A stretch of DNA of 64,000 nucleotides from DATLXU01 sp035575515 (GCA_035575515.1 DATLXU010000106.1:36384-100383), one strand, 5' to 3'; shown: positions 43,001 through 52,996, numbered from the stretch's first letter. The notes: a model not told the origin generated them from the letters alone. Translations and numbers: made by a program.

Positions 43001-44362
43001 TCAAGGCTGGGCGTTGAGTACGTCGTGGCGCGTGACTATGCCGATTATGCGCCCGTATTCTTCTACTAGAATCGCAGGCGACGTCCTCAAGTATTTCACG
43101 GCTGTCTCTACGTCCACGTCTTCGTCAACTACGGGGAAGCCTTTCTCCATTACGTCAGAGACATTCGATTGCATCAGCTCGCGATTGCTCAAAAGCTTCG
43201 CCATTAATTTCCCTTCGCGCAGGCTGCCTACGGATTTGCCCTCTTCGATGACGGGCAATTGCGAGAACCCATGCTTGTTCATCAACTGAAGCGCGTCGCT
43301 CACTTTATCCGTCGGAGCTACGGACACGACGCGAGCAACAGCGCCGTCGCCTTTCATCTCGTTGATAAGCCCAACGGTCATGCGCTCGACGCCGAGCATC
43401 CGCTTTTCCTTTAGCCATTCGTCTGAGTGGAACTTCGACAGATACCTTTCGCCAGTGTCGGCCACGATAAAGACGACAACGTCGTCTTTCGTCAGCGCGC
43501 GCGCAACCTGCAGCGCGGCGTAAGCGTTCGTGCCGGTCGAGCCGCCGCAGAAGATTCCTTCTTCGCGGCTCAGCCGTCGAGCCATGTTAAACGAGTCGCG
43601 GTCGGTCACGTTGATTATCTCGTCAATGTATTTCATGTGGACGTTTTCAGGGATGATCTCCTGCCCGATGCCTTCAACCAGGTAAGGCGTCGCCTGCATC
43701 AACTGGCCTGTTTCTTTGAAGGTCTTAAAGACCGAGCCATACGGGTCAGCACCTATGATTTTTATCTTCGGGTTCTGCTCTTTCAGATAGCGGCCCGTTC
43801 CGCTAATTGTTCCGCCCGTTCCGATGCCTGCGACGAAATGAGTGATGCGCCCTTCGGTCTGTCGCCAGATTTCCGGCCCTGTGGTTCGATAATGAGCTTC
43901 AGGGTTCGCCGGGTTGCCATATTGAAAAATGAAGATCGAGTTAGGCGTCTCTTTCGCGATGCGCCGCGCGGTGTTGACGTAGTGATCGGGCGAATCGGGC
44001 TTCGCAGCTACGGGAACGACCACGACATCAGCGCCAAGGGCTTTCAGGTAGCGCACTTTTTCAACAGAGCATTTGTCTGTCATCACGAAGACGGCTTTGT
44101 AGCCGCGAACGGCGCAGGTGAGTGCGATGCCTATGCCGGTGTTGCCGCTCGTCGCTTCCACGACCGTGCCGCCGGGCTTGAGGCGGCCTTCGCGCTCCGC
44201 CGCGTCAATCATAGTGATTCCGATGCGGTCTTTGACGGAGCCGCCCGGATTTAAAGATTCCATCTTCGCGAGCACGAGCGCGTCAATGCCTTTAGTGAGC
44301 TTGTTGATCTTGACCAGCGGAGTGTTGCCGATCAGCCCGAGAATATTTTCCTTGTATTCCAT
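43001..44362 (-). CDS. Cystathionine beta-synthase with CBS pair
   Basis: The 453-residue enzyme has a PLP fold-type II domain (1-~315) with Schiff-base K44 in NPGGSVKDR, SGNTGIGIA and GTGGTISGTGRYL, then a pair of CBS domains (about 330-453) able to bind adenosyl ligands. It should condense serine with homocysteine in transsulphuration. The CBS pair separates it from plain cysteine synthases. It begins ATG 44362 and ends at the strong hairpin. No other transsulphuration gene is adjacent. Confidence 0.9.
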   Translation of the reverse strand: MEYKENILGLIGNTPLVKINKLTKGIDALVLAKMESLNPGGSVKDRIGITMIDAAEREGRLKPGGTVVEATSGNTGIGIALTCAVRGYKAVFVMTDKCSVEKVRYLKALGADVVVVPVAAKPDSPDHYVNTARRIAKETPNSIFIFQYGNPANPEAHYRTTGPEIWRQTEGRITHFVAGIGTGGTISGTGRYLKEQNPKIKIIGADPYGSVFKTFKETGQLMQATPYLVEGIGQEIIPENVHMKYIDEIINVTDRDSFNMARRLSREEGIFCGGSTGTNAYAALQVARALTKDDVVVFIVADTGERYLSKFHSDEWLKEKRMLGVERMTVGLINEMKGDGAVARVVSVAPTDKVSDALQLMNKHGFSQLPVIEEGKSVGSLREGKLMAKLLSNRELMQSNVSDVMEKGFPVVDEDVDVETAVKYLRTSPAILVEEYGRIIGIVTRHDVLNAQP

Positions 44363-44586
44363 GAGTCCTCAACGATTTCAACGGATATTTGCCGCTGCGC
44401 TTTGCAGCAGAGAATTTTAACATTCGACCGTGCATCAAGCCATCGCGCGCAATTGAAAGCGGTGGCGCAGGTTTGCAGATTATCCGGCCAAAATTGACAT
44501 TCATTTCTGCCGTTGATATTCTCAATCTCCTGTTAATCATTGAAATCTGCGGCTGAGATGAGGGGCGCATCTCGCAACTCAGGTGG

Positions 44587-44672
44587 TAGATGTTAGATGA
44601 TAGATATTAGATGTCGGGCAAGGATGAACAGCTCTGGCATCGAGTATCTGACATCCGACATCCGACATCTAA
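44587..44672. repeat. Inverted repeat with AGATGTTAGATG-type arms in a 5' leader
   Basis: The arm at about 44587-44617 (TAGATGTTAGATGATAGAT, then ATTAGATGTCGG) pairs partly with 44645-44672 (three GACATC-based units, then TAA). The best block is TTAGATGTCGG against CCGACATCTAA. The right arm runs directly into the AAGGA ribosome site of the ROK gene, so folding could affect its translation. Confidence 0.7.
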
Positions 44673-44682
44673 GGACTGATAT

Positions 44683-45660
44683 ATGACCACCAGTCAAAAC
44701 AGCGATTCCGTTTTCATCGGCATTGATCTCGGCGGCACGACCATCAAAGGCGCGCTCGTAAACGACGCCGGCGAGATACTTCACGAAACGCGCGCCACGA
44801 CCGAACGAGAAGACTCACAGGCGCTGTTCGATCAGATAGTCGACACGGTTCGCGTTCTGCGCGATGACCCTAGCGCGCACGGTCGCGCCGCTGCCGTCGG
44901 CATAGGCATACCGGGATTGGTCAACCGCCAGACCAATCGCATCGAAGTCATGCCAAATTTGCCTGCGCTCTCGGACGTTGATCTGACGGATGAAATCTCT
45001 CGCGCGGCGGGCTTGCCCGTAGCCATTGACAATGATGCGAACGCAGCCGCTTACGCCGAGCTTCAAGCGGGCGCGGCTCGCGGCAAGCGCGAAGTCTTTT
45101 TCGTGACGCTCGGTACGGGCATTGGCGCGGGTTTGATTATCAACGGAAAGATTTATCGCGGCGCCGCCGGGTTTGCCGGAGAGTTCGGCCACATGACGAT
45201 TGACCCTGAAGGCATCGAATGCGGATGCGGCAACATCGGCTGCCTCGAAACAATCGCGTCGGGACCGAACATCGTGCGGCGCACGCGCGAGCGGCTCTAT
45301 CGCGACCGCACGTCGTCATTATCGCGTTTGGCAATCCCGCGCGACCGCGAGTTCACCGCCGAAGACATAGCGCATGCGGCGCAGGAAGGCGACGAGATGG
45401 CTCAGGTGATGATGGAGCGCACGGGGATGTTTCTCGGTATTGCGCTCGCGGCGGTGATTAATCTTTTGAATGTCGAGATGGTAGTCCTCGGCGGCGGCGT
45501 TATGGACGCGGGCGATTTGATCTTGAAGCCGACAATCAAAGAGACGCGCCGCCGGGCCTTCCCGCCCTCGTTCAATAGCTGCGAGATAGTCATTGCCAAA
45601 CTCGGCCCGCAAGCGGGAGTGATCGGAGCCGCGCTCCTTGCGCGCGATCAAGCTAGCTGA
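44683..45660 (+). CDS. ROK-family sugar kinase (glucokinase-like)
   Basis: The 325-residue enzyme has the ATP phosphate-1 motif FIGIDLGGTTIKGAL, IDNDANAAAYAE, GTGIGAGLI and the zinc-binding ROK motif CGCGNIGCLE. It should phosphorylate glucose or a related sugar in the cytoplasm. AAGGA lies eight bases before ATG 44683, at the edge of an inverted repeat. It is monocistronic and ends before the ISAs1 remnant. Confidence 0.92.
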   Translation: MTTSQNSDSVFIGIDLGGTTIKGALVNDAGEILHETRATTEREDSQALFDQIVDTVRVLRDDPSAHGRAAAVGIGIPGLVNRQTNRIEVMPNLPALSDVDLTDEISRAAGLPVAIDNDANAAAYAELQAGAARGKREVFFVTLGTGIGAGLIINGKIYRGAAGFAGEFGHMTIDPEGIECGCGNIGCLETIASGPNIVRRTRERLYRDRTSSLSRLAIPRDREFTAEDIAHAAQEGDEMAQVMMERTGMFLGIALAAVINLLNVEMVVLGGGVMDAGDLILKPTIKETRRRAFPPSFNSCEIVIAKLGPQAGVIGAALLARDQAS

Positions 45661-45787
45661 CAACTAGCAGGGATACAATGTTGGTTCGTATCAGTCTTTG
45701 TTTGTTCCTGGGTTTTCTACGCTCACGTTAAAAGCGCAGACCGTATTATGATAACCCTCAGAGCGTTTGCAGAAAAAGAGGCTTATG

Positions 45788-47085
45788 CAGGGCTATAGCA
45801 AAGTAGCTCTACCGGCGTAAGACGAGGTTTAACGCCTCAAGCGGATAGGCACTATATATTCTCCTCGCCTGCGGCCAGATTCTTTATCCCTTGCCTTAAT
45901 ACCAGCCCGACTATCAGATTATTTATCACTGCCATCACCTGCGCCGCCTCTCCTCTCCTCAATCTGCAAGCATCTTCCCGTGGCGTCTTGTCTTTTCGGT
46001 AATGCAACCCATTTTCTATTCCCAGTGCCCTCGCACTATTTCCATCAAGCGTTCGGCTGATGCCTCTTCCCTCGTCAGACTCATCACCCCATAACTCACT
46101 TCTCGTGCGGCGGCTTGCCCGTGCTGATCTCTTCCACCTCTCGCTCAATCCTCAATACCTGCTCCAGGTGCGGCCCTCCATCTGACTCGTTACCACTATT
46201 CGCCTCACTTCGATTCGCCCGTGCCCTTTTTCTATCGTCTCGGCTCGCGCCAAATCATTCTTCATCAAAGGCAGATTCGTCTTGCTTTCCTCGATGGCAA
46301 ACGCCACCTCGATCTCGGCTCGCAGGCTCGACTGGTTATCCTTAACTGTCCAGACATACTCTACGCCGCCTTCGATGATCAACTCGGAAAGCTCGCGGCG
46401 GCGCAAAACGAGGCAATCGCCTGTTACGATTTTCCCCTGTAAATCCACACTTTTTAGCACTCGCGGGACGGCGCTGATCTCGTTTTCTTTGCCCGCGACT
46501 TAAACCTGCATAAGCGCTATTCCTTGATTGGCAAGATCGCCCGCCATAAGATGAACGCATCGCGCCACGGCTTGAGTGATTGTTCCGCGCAAAGTCTTCC
46601 CATCTATTGGCATCTCTACAGACAAGCCTCCTTCGACAGTTGAAAGTAAAAACTGTGTGACGGCTTGTTGAAGTTCTTCGACTGAAATGGCTTGACCAAG
46701 AATGCGAGAGAAAGTCGTCGAGTGTGGCGTCTCGGTTGCGTTTGAGCTTGAGCGATTCAATGAGCAGTTGCTTGCGCAAGCTTACCCAATAAGCAATGGC
46801 TTCAGGATGATCCTCACCGGCAAGCTTTGCCAGAATGACAAAGACCAGGGCGACAGCCAGAGGATAACGCACACCTCTTGGGTCACGCTTATCAGTAAGG
46901 CAGTCGAGGTAATAAAACAGTGAGTCAACATCAAAGATAAACGGCTCGGATTTTTGCTCCAGTGAGAAGCTATCAGTGTTATGCTTCATCTAAGACCTTT
47001 CTCCGGTTCAGTTTGTACTACTTTTGATCTTGAACCGAAGTGGGTCTCTTCTTTTCAATTGTCAAGCGACTTTGCTGGAACCATG
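45788..47085. mobile_element. Decayed ISAs1-family insertion sequence
   Basis: A transposase remnant is bounded by imperfect terminal repeats. The left end reads CAGGGCTATAGCAAAGTAGC from 45788, and the right end, read inward from 47085, gives CATGGTTCCAGCAAAGTCGC. The 1,298-bp length fits ISAs1 elements. No target-site duplication is visible, so the edges are provisional. It lies between the ROK and M28 genes. Confidence 0.65.
45852..46989 (-). pseudogene. ISAs1-family transposase, multiply disrupted
   Basis: The N-terminal part (FYYLDCLTDKRDPRGVRYPL, LAKLAGEDHPEAIAYW) runs from ATG 46989 to about 46735. The sense then moves to another frame: EMPIDGKTLRGTITQA, an in-frame TAA (46500-46502), then LQGKIVTGDCLVLRRREL and YVWTVKDNQ. 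Two more frame changes follow, with VSYGVMSLTREEASAERL then HYRKDKTPREDACRLRRGEA. The order matches ISAs1 transposases with an N-terminal DDE-associated domain. It cannot make an active enzyme. Confidence 0.82.
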
Positions 47086-47101
47086 GCGTCGAAAGCAAAC
47101 G

Positions 47102-48562
47102 CTAATTCCAAACGCCGACAGCTTTGAGGAATCTTTCGAGGTTCGCCTTCCTGAGTATTTCGCCGACCGCGGCGTGATCAATGTGCGGAGCAATCGGCGC
47201 AGAGCGTTCGGCAAGCGCATAAGCCGTGACAGCCACAATTGCCGAGCCTGCCGCTAGATCGTGCGCGTCAACTTTATCAATCGTGTCGCTCGACTTGTGA
47301 TGAACTTTTCCGTAGCTTTCCATGTTAACCCACAGATCGAACGAGGGAATCCCTGCGAGCATGAAGTGCCCGTGATCTGTATCGAAGCTCGTCTCTTGCG
47401 ACAGCTCGCCGCCGCCCAATCCTTCGAGCAGTGTTTCGCTTAAGCCCTTCATTGCATCGGCAACATCTTTGCGCCCTTCGACCTTCCACCCGCGAGGATG
47501 CCCCGCGCCATTGTCTGTATTGAGCGCGGCGACGCATTTATCAAGCTCCGACGCGTGAGCGCGAGCATAAGCCGCAGAGCCAAGAAGTCCTTGCTCTTCA
47601 CCGCCCCACAGCGCGAACCTGATAGAACGGCGCGGCGCTTCCTTCATCGCTCGGATTGCCCGCGCGGCTTCCAAAACCATCGCGCAGCCTGTGCCGTTAT
47701 CCTGCGCGCCCGTGCCGTAGTCCCACGAATCTAGATGCGCGCCAATGATTATCCATTCATCAGGGCGCTCGCGCCCGCGAATTTCTGCAACGACGTTGTT
47801 AACTTGAACAGGACCGCTCGTTTTGTTGTCGTACGCGAATTCGATAGTGACAGGGCCTTTCTCCATCAACCGCTCGATGAGCTTGCCATCTTCCATGCCA
47901 ATCTGCGCGATTGGCAGCGCGCTCGTCTCGGCTCCCCACGTAAAACCGAAGGCGTTCAAGACGTTGTTCGGCTCGCTGTCGGCGACCACGAGCGCGACCG
48001 CGCCAGTCTCTTTAAGGATCGGAATGGCCGCGATAAGTTTTGCGAAAGCGTCGAAGCCTTCTGCGAAGATTGCGGCGAGGTCGAGCTTGACTATGCAGCC
48101 TTTGATCTTGTCGGCCTGCGCGCGGATTTTTTCAGGCGCGAGGTCGCTTGCAATAATAACTTCGCCACGCGCTCCACCTGATGGAGTGGAGGGAGACCAT
48201 CCAAGCGATTCAATGTGAATGGGCCGCTCTATGGGTGAGACTATTCGCCCGTGCGCCCAGCCGCGGTCCCAGCCGTTCGGGATAGTGAATGGCTCAAGGC
48301 GGACGTTTTTGATGCCAGCGGCGCGGAACTGCTCTGCGGCCCACTCAGCCGCGCGATTGTAGGCTGCGGTGCCGGTCAATCTGCCTCCGAAGCGGTCCGT
48401 CAGGTTTTTGAGATAATCCATTGAGCGCCCGTTGATGAGTATCTCACCGGTTAAGCGCGATGCGGCTGGCTGAAAATCTGCGGGCTGTTGAGCAAAGATT
48501 GTCTGCGCAAGAAACGAGATGAGCAGCAGCAGAGTGAGAGAGATTCTTTTGCGATTTATCAC
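47102..48562 (-). CDS. Exported M28-family zinc aminopeptidase with PA domain
   Basis: The 486-residue protein has a signal peptide (about 1-24) and the M28 zinc ligands in IIGAHLDSWDYG, AQDNGTG, LWGGEEQGLLG and SFDTDHGHF. A protease-associated domain is inserted before the catalytic domain (about 145-250). It resembles carboxypeptidase Q-type M28 enzymes and should cleave peptides outside the cytoplasm. It is a single-gene unit; the ISAs1 remnant lies just beyond its stop. Confidence 0.9.
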   Translation of the reverse strand: MINRKRISLTLLLLISFLAQTIFAQQPADFQPAASRLTGEILINGRSMDYLKNLTDRFGGRLTGTAAYNRAAEWAAEQFRAAGIKNVRLEPFTIPNGWDRGWAHGRIVSPIERPIHIESLGWSPSTPSGGARGEVIIASDLAPEKIRAQADKIKGCIVKLDLAAIFAEGFDAFAKLIAAIPILKETGAVALVVADSEPNNVLNAFGFTWGAETSALPIAQIGMEDGKLIERLMEKGPVTIEFAYDNKTSGPVQVNNVVAEIRGRERPDEWIIIGAHLDSWDYGTGAQDNGTGCAMVLEAARAIRAMKEAPRRSIRFALWGGEEQGLLGSAAYARAHASELDKCVAALNTDNGAGHPRGWKVEGRKDVADAMKGLSETLLEGLGGGELSQETSFDTDHGHFMLAGIPSFDLWVNMESYGKVHHKSSDTIDKVDAHDLAAGSAIVAVTAYALAERSAPIAPHIDHAAVGEILRKANLERFLKAVGVWN

Positions 48563-48718
48563 AAGCGTCCTCCGAGTTGGATTTGAGTGAGATTGAAATC
48601 GAGCCTCAACTTGACAGTACGAAATTTGAGCCGGTAAGATTTGATTTTGTCAAAAGATGCCTGGCGTTGTCATGCATATCAAGCGTGAATCTTTGAAGCA
48701 ATAAGTTAGCCCTCGTAT

Positions 48719-48791
<73 letters not shown>

Positions 48792-48896
48792 TTAACTTTG
48801 CCTCTTCTTTACAAAGCGTGAAACGCAACTTATGCCGGCCTACTTCCTGTGCAGTCTTAATTATGTGACAGTTGAAGCATAGGATAAGGCATTTCT

Positions 48897-50297
48897 CTAC
48901 CTCAGTAGTGATCGGCCTGCATGAGCAACTCTTGCGCCTGACATCAATCGCTCGATCTCATCCGGGTCGGATGGTATGTTGCGGCTCAGCTTCACAAGCC
49001 CAGTTTCGGTCACAAGGTAATCGTCTTCGATTCGCACGCCCAATTTCTCTTCGGGGATGTATATGCCCGGCTCGATCGTGATGACAGAGCCCACAGGCAT
49101 CGGCCCGTAGCTGCCAACATCATGCACATCCATTCCGAGCCAGTGCCCGAGCCCGTGAATGAAATACTTGTCAAGCGTGTTGCCTTGCTTATCGCGCACC
49201 TTGCTCGCCTTCATTACTTCAATCGCGACGCGATTCAGTTGAGCAATGCTCATCCCAGGCTTATAGGCGCGCTCGGCTGCCCGCTGCGCTTCCAACACAA
49301 GCTCATACACCTCGCGCTGGCGCGACGTGAATTTGCCCGATGCAGGATACGTGCGCGTTATGTCCGCAGTGTAGTAGCTGTACTCCGCGCCGATATCAAC
49401 GACTACAGTGTCGTCCGCTTCAATCCGCTTTCGGTTCTCATTGTAATGAAGAACCGTTGAGTTGAAGCCTGAGCCTACGATTGAGGGAAAGCCTGCGCGC
49501 TCGGCGCCGTTGCGAGTGAACGCGGCTTCGAGCGCCGCCTGCACTTCGTATTCGTACGCGCCCGGCTTGATTGCGCGCGCGGCCTCGCGCTGAGCCTCGC
49601 CCGTTATGTCAATCGCTTTTTGAAGCAGCGCGACTTCCGAGCTTGATTTAACCTTTCGCATCTCTGCGATGATGCGCGACACGTCTTCGATCTGCAGCAT
49701 GGGCATATCGCGCCGGATTGTTTCGATGAAGCGAGATTCGCGTGTCAACTCCGCCGCCGATCCCGTAGGAACGACTGTGTAGAGCTTAAGCATTGATTGA
49801 CCATCTCCTCCGTTCGTTTTCGTCAGCAACTCGCGCAACCGCTCGTTGAACTTATCGGAGCCTGCGACTTCTTTAATGCCGAATTTCTGCTCGGCCTCCG
49901 TGCCCGGCCCAATCTGCGGCCCGGTCCATCGCTCTTGAAAGAGGTTTCGCGGCGGGATGAAAAGCGTCTCCTGCGCACTCTTGTTTTTAGAGACAACGGC
50001 GGGAACCAGTACCAGATAAGCAGCGGGCGTTTCGACTCCTGTCAGGTACATAAAGTCGTTCTTCTGGCGGAAGCGGCCCACTTCGCCGAACTCGTCTTCG
50101 CGCGCTCCGATTAAAACGACTATGCCGTCTTTAATCTGCTCCATCAGCTTTTGCCTACGCGCGCGGTAACCGGCTACGGGCTGGCCCGCGAGCTTTCCGT
50201 TTTGCGCAAACGCTTCTCCGGCAAAAGCGATACTCAACATCAGCAGCAAACTTGCGCGAATCTTTCCTGCGAATCTCGATTGTGTGCGGTTGTTCAT
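48897..50297 (-). CDS. Exported M24B aminopeptidase P-like metallopeptidase
   Basis: From ATG 50297 (GAGGAAACC upstream) the product has 466 residues with a signal peptide (about 1-32). The N-terminal creatinase-like domain is followed by a pita-bread catalytic domain with the dimetal ligands in VDIGAEYSYYTADITRTYP, HGLGHWLGMDVHDVG, TIEPGIYIP and GVRIEDDYLV. It should release N-terminal residues before proline. The frame opens earlier at 50375, but the ribosome site and signal peptide decide the start. Confidence 0.88.
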   Translation of the reverse strand: MNNRTQSRFAGKIRASLLLMLSIAFAGEAFAQNGKLAGQPVAGYRARRQKLMEQIKDGIVVLIGAREDEFGEVGRFRQKNDFMYLTGVETPAAYLVLVPAVVSKNKSAQETLFIPPRNLFQERWTGPQIGPGTEAEQKFGIKEVAGSDKFNERLRELLTKTNGGDGQSMLKLYTVVPTGSAAELTRESRFIETIRRDMPMLQIEDVSRIIAEMRKVKSSSEVALLQKAIDITGEAQREAARAIKPGAYEYEVQAALEAAFTRNGAERAGFPSIVGSGFNSTVLHYNENRKRIEADDTVVVDIGAEYSYYTADITRTYPASGKFTSRQREVYELVLEAQRAAERAYKPGMSIAQLNRVAIEVMKASKVRDKQGNTLDKYFIHGLGHWLGMDVHDVGSYGPMPVGSVITIEPGIYIPEEKLGVRIEDDYLVTETGLVKLSRNIPSDPDEIERLMSGARVAHAGRSLLR

Positions 50298-50502
50298 TAG
50301 CGGTTTCCTCATCGGATGCGATTTTGCATTCAAGCTCATCTCAAAGTGACACGCATTGGGCCTGTTTGAAAGCATACCTGAAAAAGATAGTAGTCGGTAG
50401 TCGGTCTTTGAAAACTATGAAGGGCGCTTTGTTTATTCATCGTTATGCATTTCCTGATAGAATACATTCACGGACGCGATTCTTTGAATCGAGAGATTTG
50501 AA

Positions 50503-50667
50503 GTGGCGAAGAAAGCCGATAACAAGATAATGATTGAAAAAGAGAAGCTGCGGCCACGCCCGCGCGCGCCGATACTGCCCACGAAAAAAATTGAAGACAA
50601 GCGCGCTCGCGCAGAACGGCGCGAGAAGCACAAAAAAGACCTGCGCCGCTTTGTTGATGAACAATAG
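50503..50667 (+). CDS. Small highly basic protein
   Basis: A 54-codon frame starts at GTG 50503 with GAGAGA about six bases upstream. It begins MAKKADNKIMIEKEKLRPRP, has IEDKRARAERREKHKKDLRR and ends FVDEQ. It is almost entirely charged and probably helical in its second half. Codon use agrees with neighbours. Such proteins may bind RNA or ribosomes; no family is recognised. It could be a chance frame, but its sustained composition argues against that. Confidence 0.5.
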   Translation: MAKKADNKIMIEKEKLRPRPRAPILPTKKIEDKRARAERREKHKKDLRRFVDEQ

Positions 50668-50762
50668 CGATTGACGATGCAGGCGCGATGACCGAGCGGG
50701 CAGCCGGTTTATCCGGCTCGCTTGCGTTCAAGTCCTCAAAGCTGATTCTTAACGCGCGTCGC

Positions 50763-51068
50763 CTAAGCCCATTTCTTGCCGAGTTCTTCAAGCCCGGCCC
50801 GCTCAAGGTCTTCGGGACTCATTACTATCCGAAATCTGCAATCGCCGTTGAAGTTCAAAAACCATGGCTCGGCAAATACCGGAACCTGCGATGCGTTTTC
50901 CACATTGATCACCATCACGGCGCATCGGTGGCCATCCTCTTCTGTGAAGTAGACGGCTTCAGGTTTAGCGTCTTCGACAATCTTCGCCATGATCGCTCCC
51001 GCGCTGCCGTCGCGAACTTTTGCGTTGAATGGTTCGTGCGGAATCTTCACGCTCAGTAACATTCGCAT
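50763..51068 (-). CDS. Small conserved protein (often mislabelled panthothenate synthetase)
   Basis: The 101-residue protein reads MRMLLSVKIPHEPFNAKVRD, then IVEDAKPEAVYFTEEDGHR, VFAEPWFLNFN and MSPEDLERAGLEELGKKW. This is a recurrent small alpha/beta protein, probably a dimeric ferredoxin-like fold, without a known role; database names linking it to pantothenate are doubtful. It lies 36 nt downstream of the ThDP-enzyme gene and may be cotranscribed with it. Confidence 0.75.
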   Translation of the reverse strand: MRMLLSVKIPHEPFNAKVRDGSAGAIMAKIVEDAKPEAVYFTEEDGHRCAVMVINVENASQVPVFAEPWFLNFNGDCRFRIVMSPEDLERAGLEELGKKWA

Positions 51069-51104
51069 TTGTGTTTCTCCTCTTATTGAAGTTAGAACGC
51101 CATC

Positions 51105-52787
51105 TCACCGCAGCACGCTTCGCACGTCGCGCGCTATCGCCACATCAAGAAGTGTCGGGCCGCTTTCACTAAAGGCCCAGTCGAGCGCAGCGCGAAGCTC
51201 TGACGCATGACTTACGCGCCGCGCTGCTACGCCCATTGATTCGGATAGCCGAACGAAATCAACCTCAGGCTCAGTGATATCCATGCCGACGAATTTGCCG
51301 CGCTCTGCCGACGCGCCCTTGAGTGCGAGAAGCCCGCCTTTCAAAATCATGTAGCTTGCGTTGTTGAACACAACAAACTTAACTGCGAGCTTGTAGCGAG
51401 CTGCAGTCCACAAGGCTTGAATCGAATAGAGCGCCGAGCCGTCGCCTACAGCGCATATCACCTGACGCTCAGGCATTGCCAGTTTCACGCCCACAGCTTC
51501 AGGAAGCCCAAGACCCAATGATCCGCCTTTCGCGTAGAAGAATGAATTCGGCTCATCGAGTGTAAATAATGTGCGCACGAAAGCTGTTGACGTGACCGAT
51601 TCGTCAACAAGCACCGCATCCTTCGCGGCTGCTTTTCGCATCTCGCTCGCGACGAATCCGGGCGACATCACTCCATCATCGGAAGCGACCACGCTGTTTT
51701 TTTCAAACCGCCGTCGCGCATCGGTGATCGCAGTTGTGACAAACAACCGTCTTCGTTCAACGCCTTCACGAAGCGCACCTGTGAGCATCGGCGTAATGGT
51801 TCCGATCAATTCTTCAATGGCCGCGAGCGGGTCCGCGAGTATCGCAATCTCAGGCGAATAATTCTTTCCAAGCTCGCGCTCGTCTGCGTCAATCTGAATC
51901 AATCGCGCGCCCGCAGGAATCATCCGCGCGCCTGTATAAACGAGCGGCGCAAGGTTGTTCACGCCAATCGTCAGGATAACGTCGCAGCCTTCGAGGATGG
52001 CGTGAGTCTGCGCCGCGTTCGGAAACAACGGCCCGCCGTAAAGAGGATGGGCAGTCGGAAAGACGAGCAGCGAATTCAAAGGCTCGGCGTGAACCCGCGC
52101 CGCGAGCGTTTGAGCAAATCGCACAAGCTCACCCACAGCGTCTGAGCGCGCAACGCGGTCGCCCGCGATGATTGCAGGATTTTGTGCGCGCGCTAAAATC
52201 TCAGCAGCACGCTCGATTCTCGATTTATCGCCGCGCAGTCGCGGGCCGATTTCAGTTATGGGCGCGAGTTCAACATCAGCGCGCTCTTCCATCACGTTTA
52301 CCGGGAGCGACAAAAACACAGGCCCCGTAGGCGCAGTCTGCGCCAGTCGAAACGCACGAGCCATCGCCGTAGGAATCTCTGCGGCGTGGCGCACTTCCCA
52401 CGCCCACTTTGTTGACGAGCGCGACATCTCAAGCATGTCTGCGTAAAGCAGCGGGCAGTCAATCATCGCGCGCGTGTCTTGCTGGCCTGCGGTGACGATC
52501 AAAGGAGTGCCCGCGCGGTATGCGTTGTAGAGGTTGCCGAGCGCGTGCGCGAGTCCGGGATTCGTGTGAAGGTTGACGACAGCAGGGCGGCGGGTCGCTT
52601 CGGCGTATCCGACTGCGATGCCCAAAGCAGAATCTTCATGCAGGGCGAGAATATATTCGATATCGTCGCGCGCGGCGAACAAATCCATCAACGGAAGCTC
52701 GGTCGTTCCGGGATTGCCGAAAACGTACCTGACGCCTTCGCGCACCATCACGTCGAACATCGCCTGAGCGCCGGTCATCTCTGCCAT
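51105..52787 (-). CDS. ThDP-dependent decarboxylase, benzoylformate decarboxylase-like
   Basis: The 560-residue enzyme has the three-domain acetolactate synthase fold: PYR domain with FGNPGTTELPLMD and the ThDP-activating E51, NLHTNPG (H74 at the place of the BFD active-site His70), LIVTAGQQDTRAM, and a PP domain with GDGSALYS and NNASY. The stretch VNNLAPLVYTG, where benzoylformate decarboxylase has its second catalytic His, lacks His. A 2-oxoacid decarboxylase with altered specificity is likely. It is the first gene of a unit with the small protein at 50763. Confidence 0.82.
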   Translation of the reverse strand: MAEMTGAQAMFDVMVREGVRYVFGNPGTTELPLMDLFAARDDIEYILALHEDSALGIAVGYAEATRRPAVVNLHTNPGLAHALGNLYNAYRAGTPLIVTAGQQDTRAMIDCPLLYADMLEMSRSSTKWAWEVRHAAEIPTAMARAFRLAQTAPTGPVFLSLPVNVMEERADVELAPITEIGPRLRGDKSRIERAAEILARAQNPAIIAGDRVARSDAVGELVRFAQTLAARVHAEPLNSLLVFPTAHPLYGGPLFPNAAQTHAILEGCDVILTIGVNNLAPLVYTGARMIPAGARLIQIDADERELGKNYSPEIAILADPLAAIEELIGTITPMLTGALREGVERRRLFVTTAITDARRRFEKNSVVASDDGVMSPGFVASEMRKAAAKDAVLVDESVTSTAFVRTLFTLDEPNSFFYAKGGSLGLGLPEAVGVKLAMPERQVICAVGDGSALYSIQALWTAARYKLAVKFVVFNNASYMILKGGLLALKGASAERGKFVGMDITEPEVDFVRLSESMGVAARRVSHASELRAALDWAFSESGPTLLDVAIARDVRSVLR

Positions 52788-52947
52788 AACGGTTTCTCCT
52801 CGATGTAGAGTGGGCCGAGTCGGGCGACATTATATCGAAGCGATTACCGGCCAACAATGCGTTTGCGGTCAGCCAAACTGAGCAACGCAGTGGATTCGCG
52901 GCTATTCAGTTTTCGGGTGAAGAGCACAGATAGAACGCAGACTGCAC

Positions 52948-52996
52948 GGATGCTGCGGATGCACGCGAATCAGATCGGCCCGCATCCGCAGCATCC
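52948..52996. repeat. Inverted repeat with GGATGCTGCGGATGC arms
   Basis: GGATGCTGCGGATGC (52948-52962) and its exact reverse complement (52982-52996) flank a 19-nt loop. Outer ACAGATA and TATCTGT can extend the stem. It lies in the ~300-nt gap between the ThDP-enzyme and GYD genes, both on the minus strand and reading away. No gene or promoter is clear in the rest of that gap. Confidence 0.8.

Noticed and set aside
43427..44254. 275-codon + strand frame inside the cystathionine beta-synthase gene
   Set aside because: It is antisense to the PLP domain; composition is that of a mirror frame.
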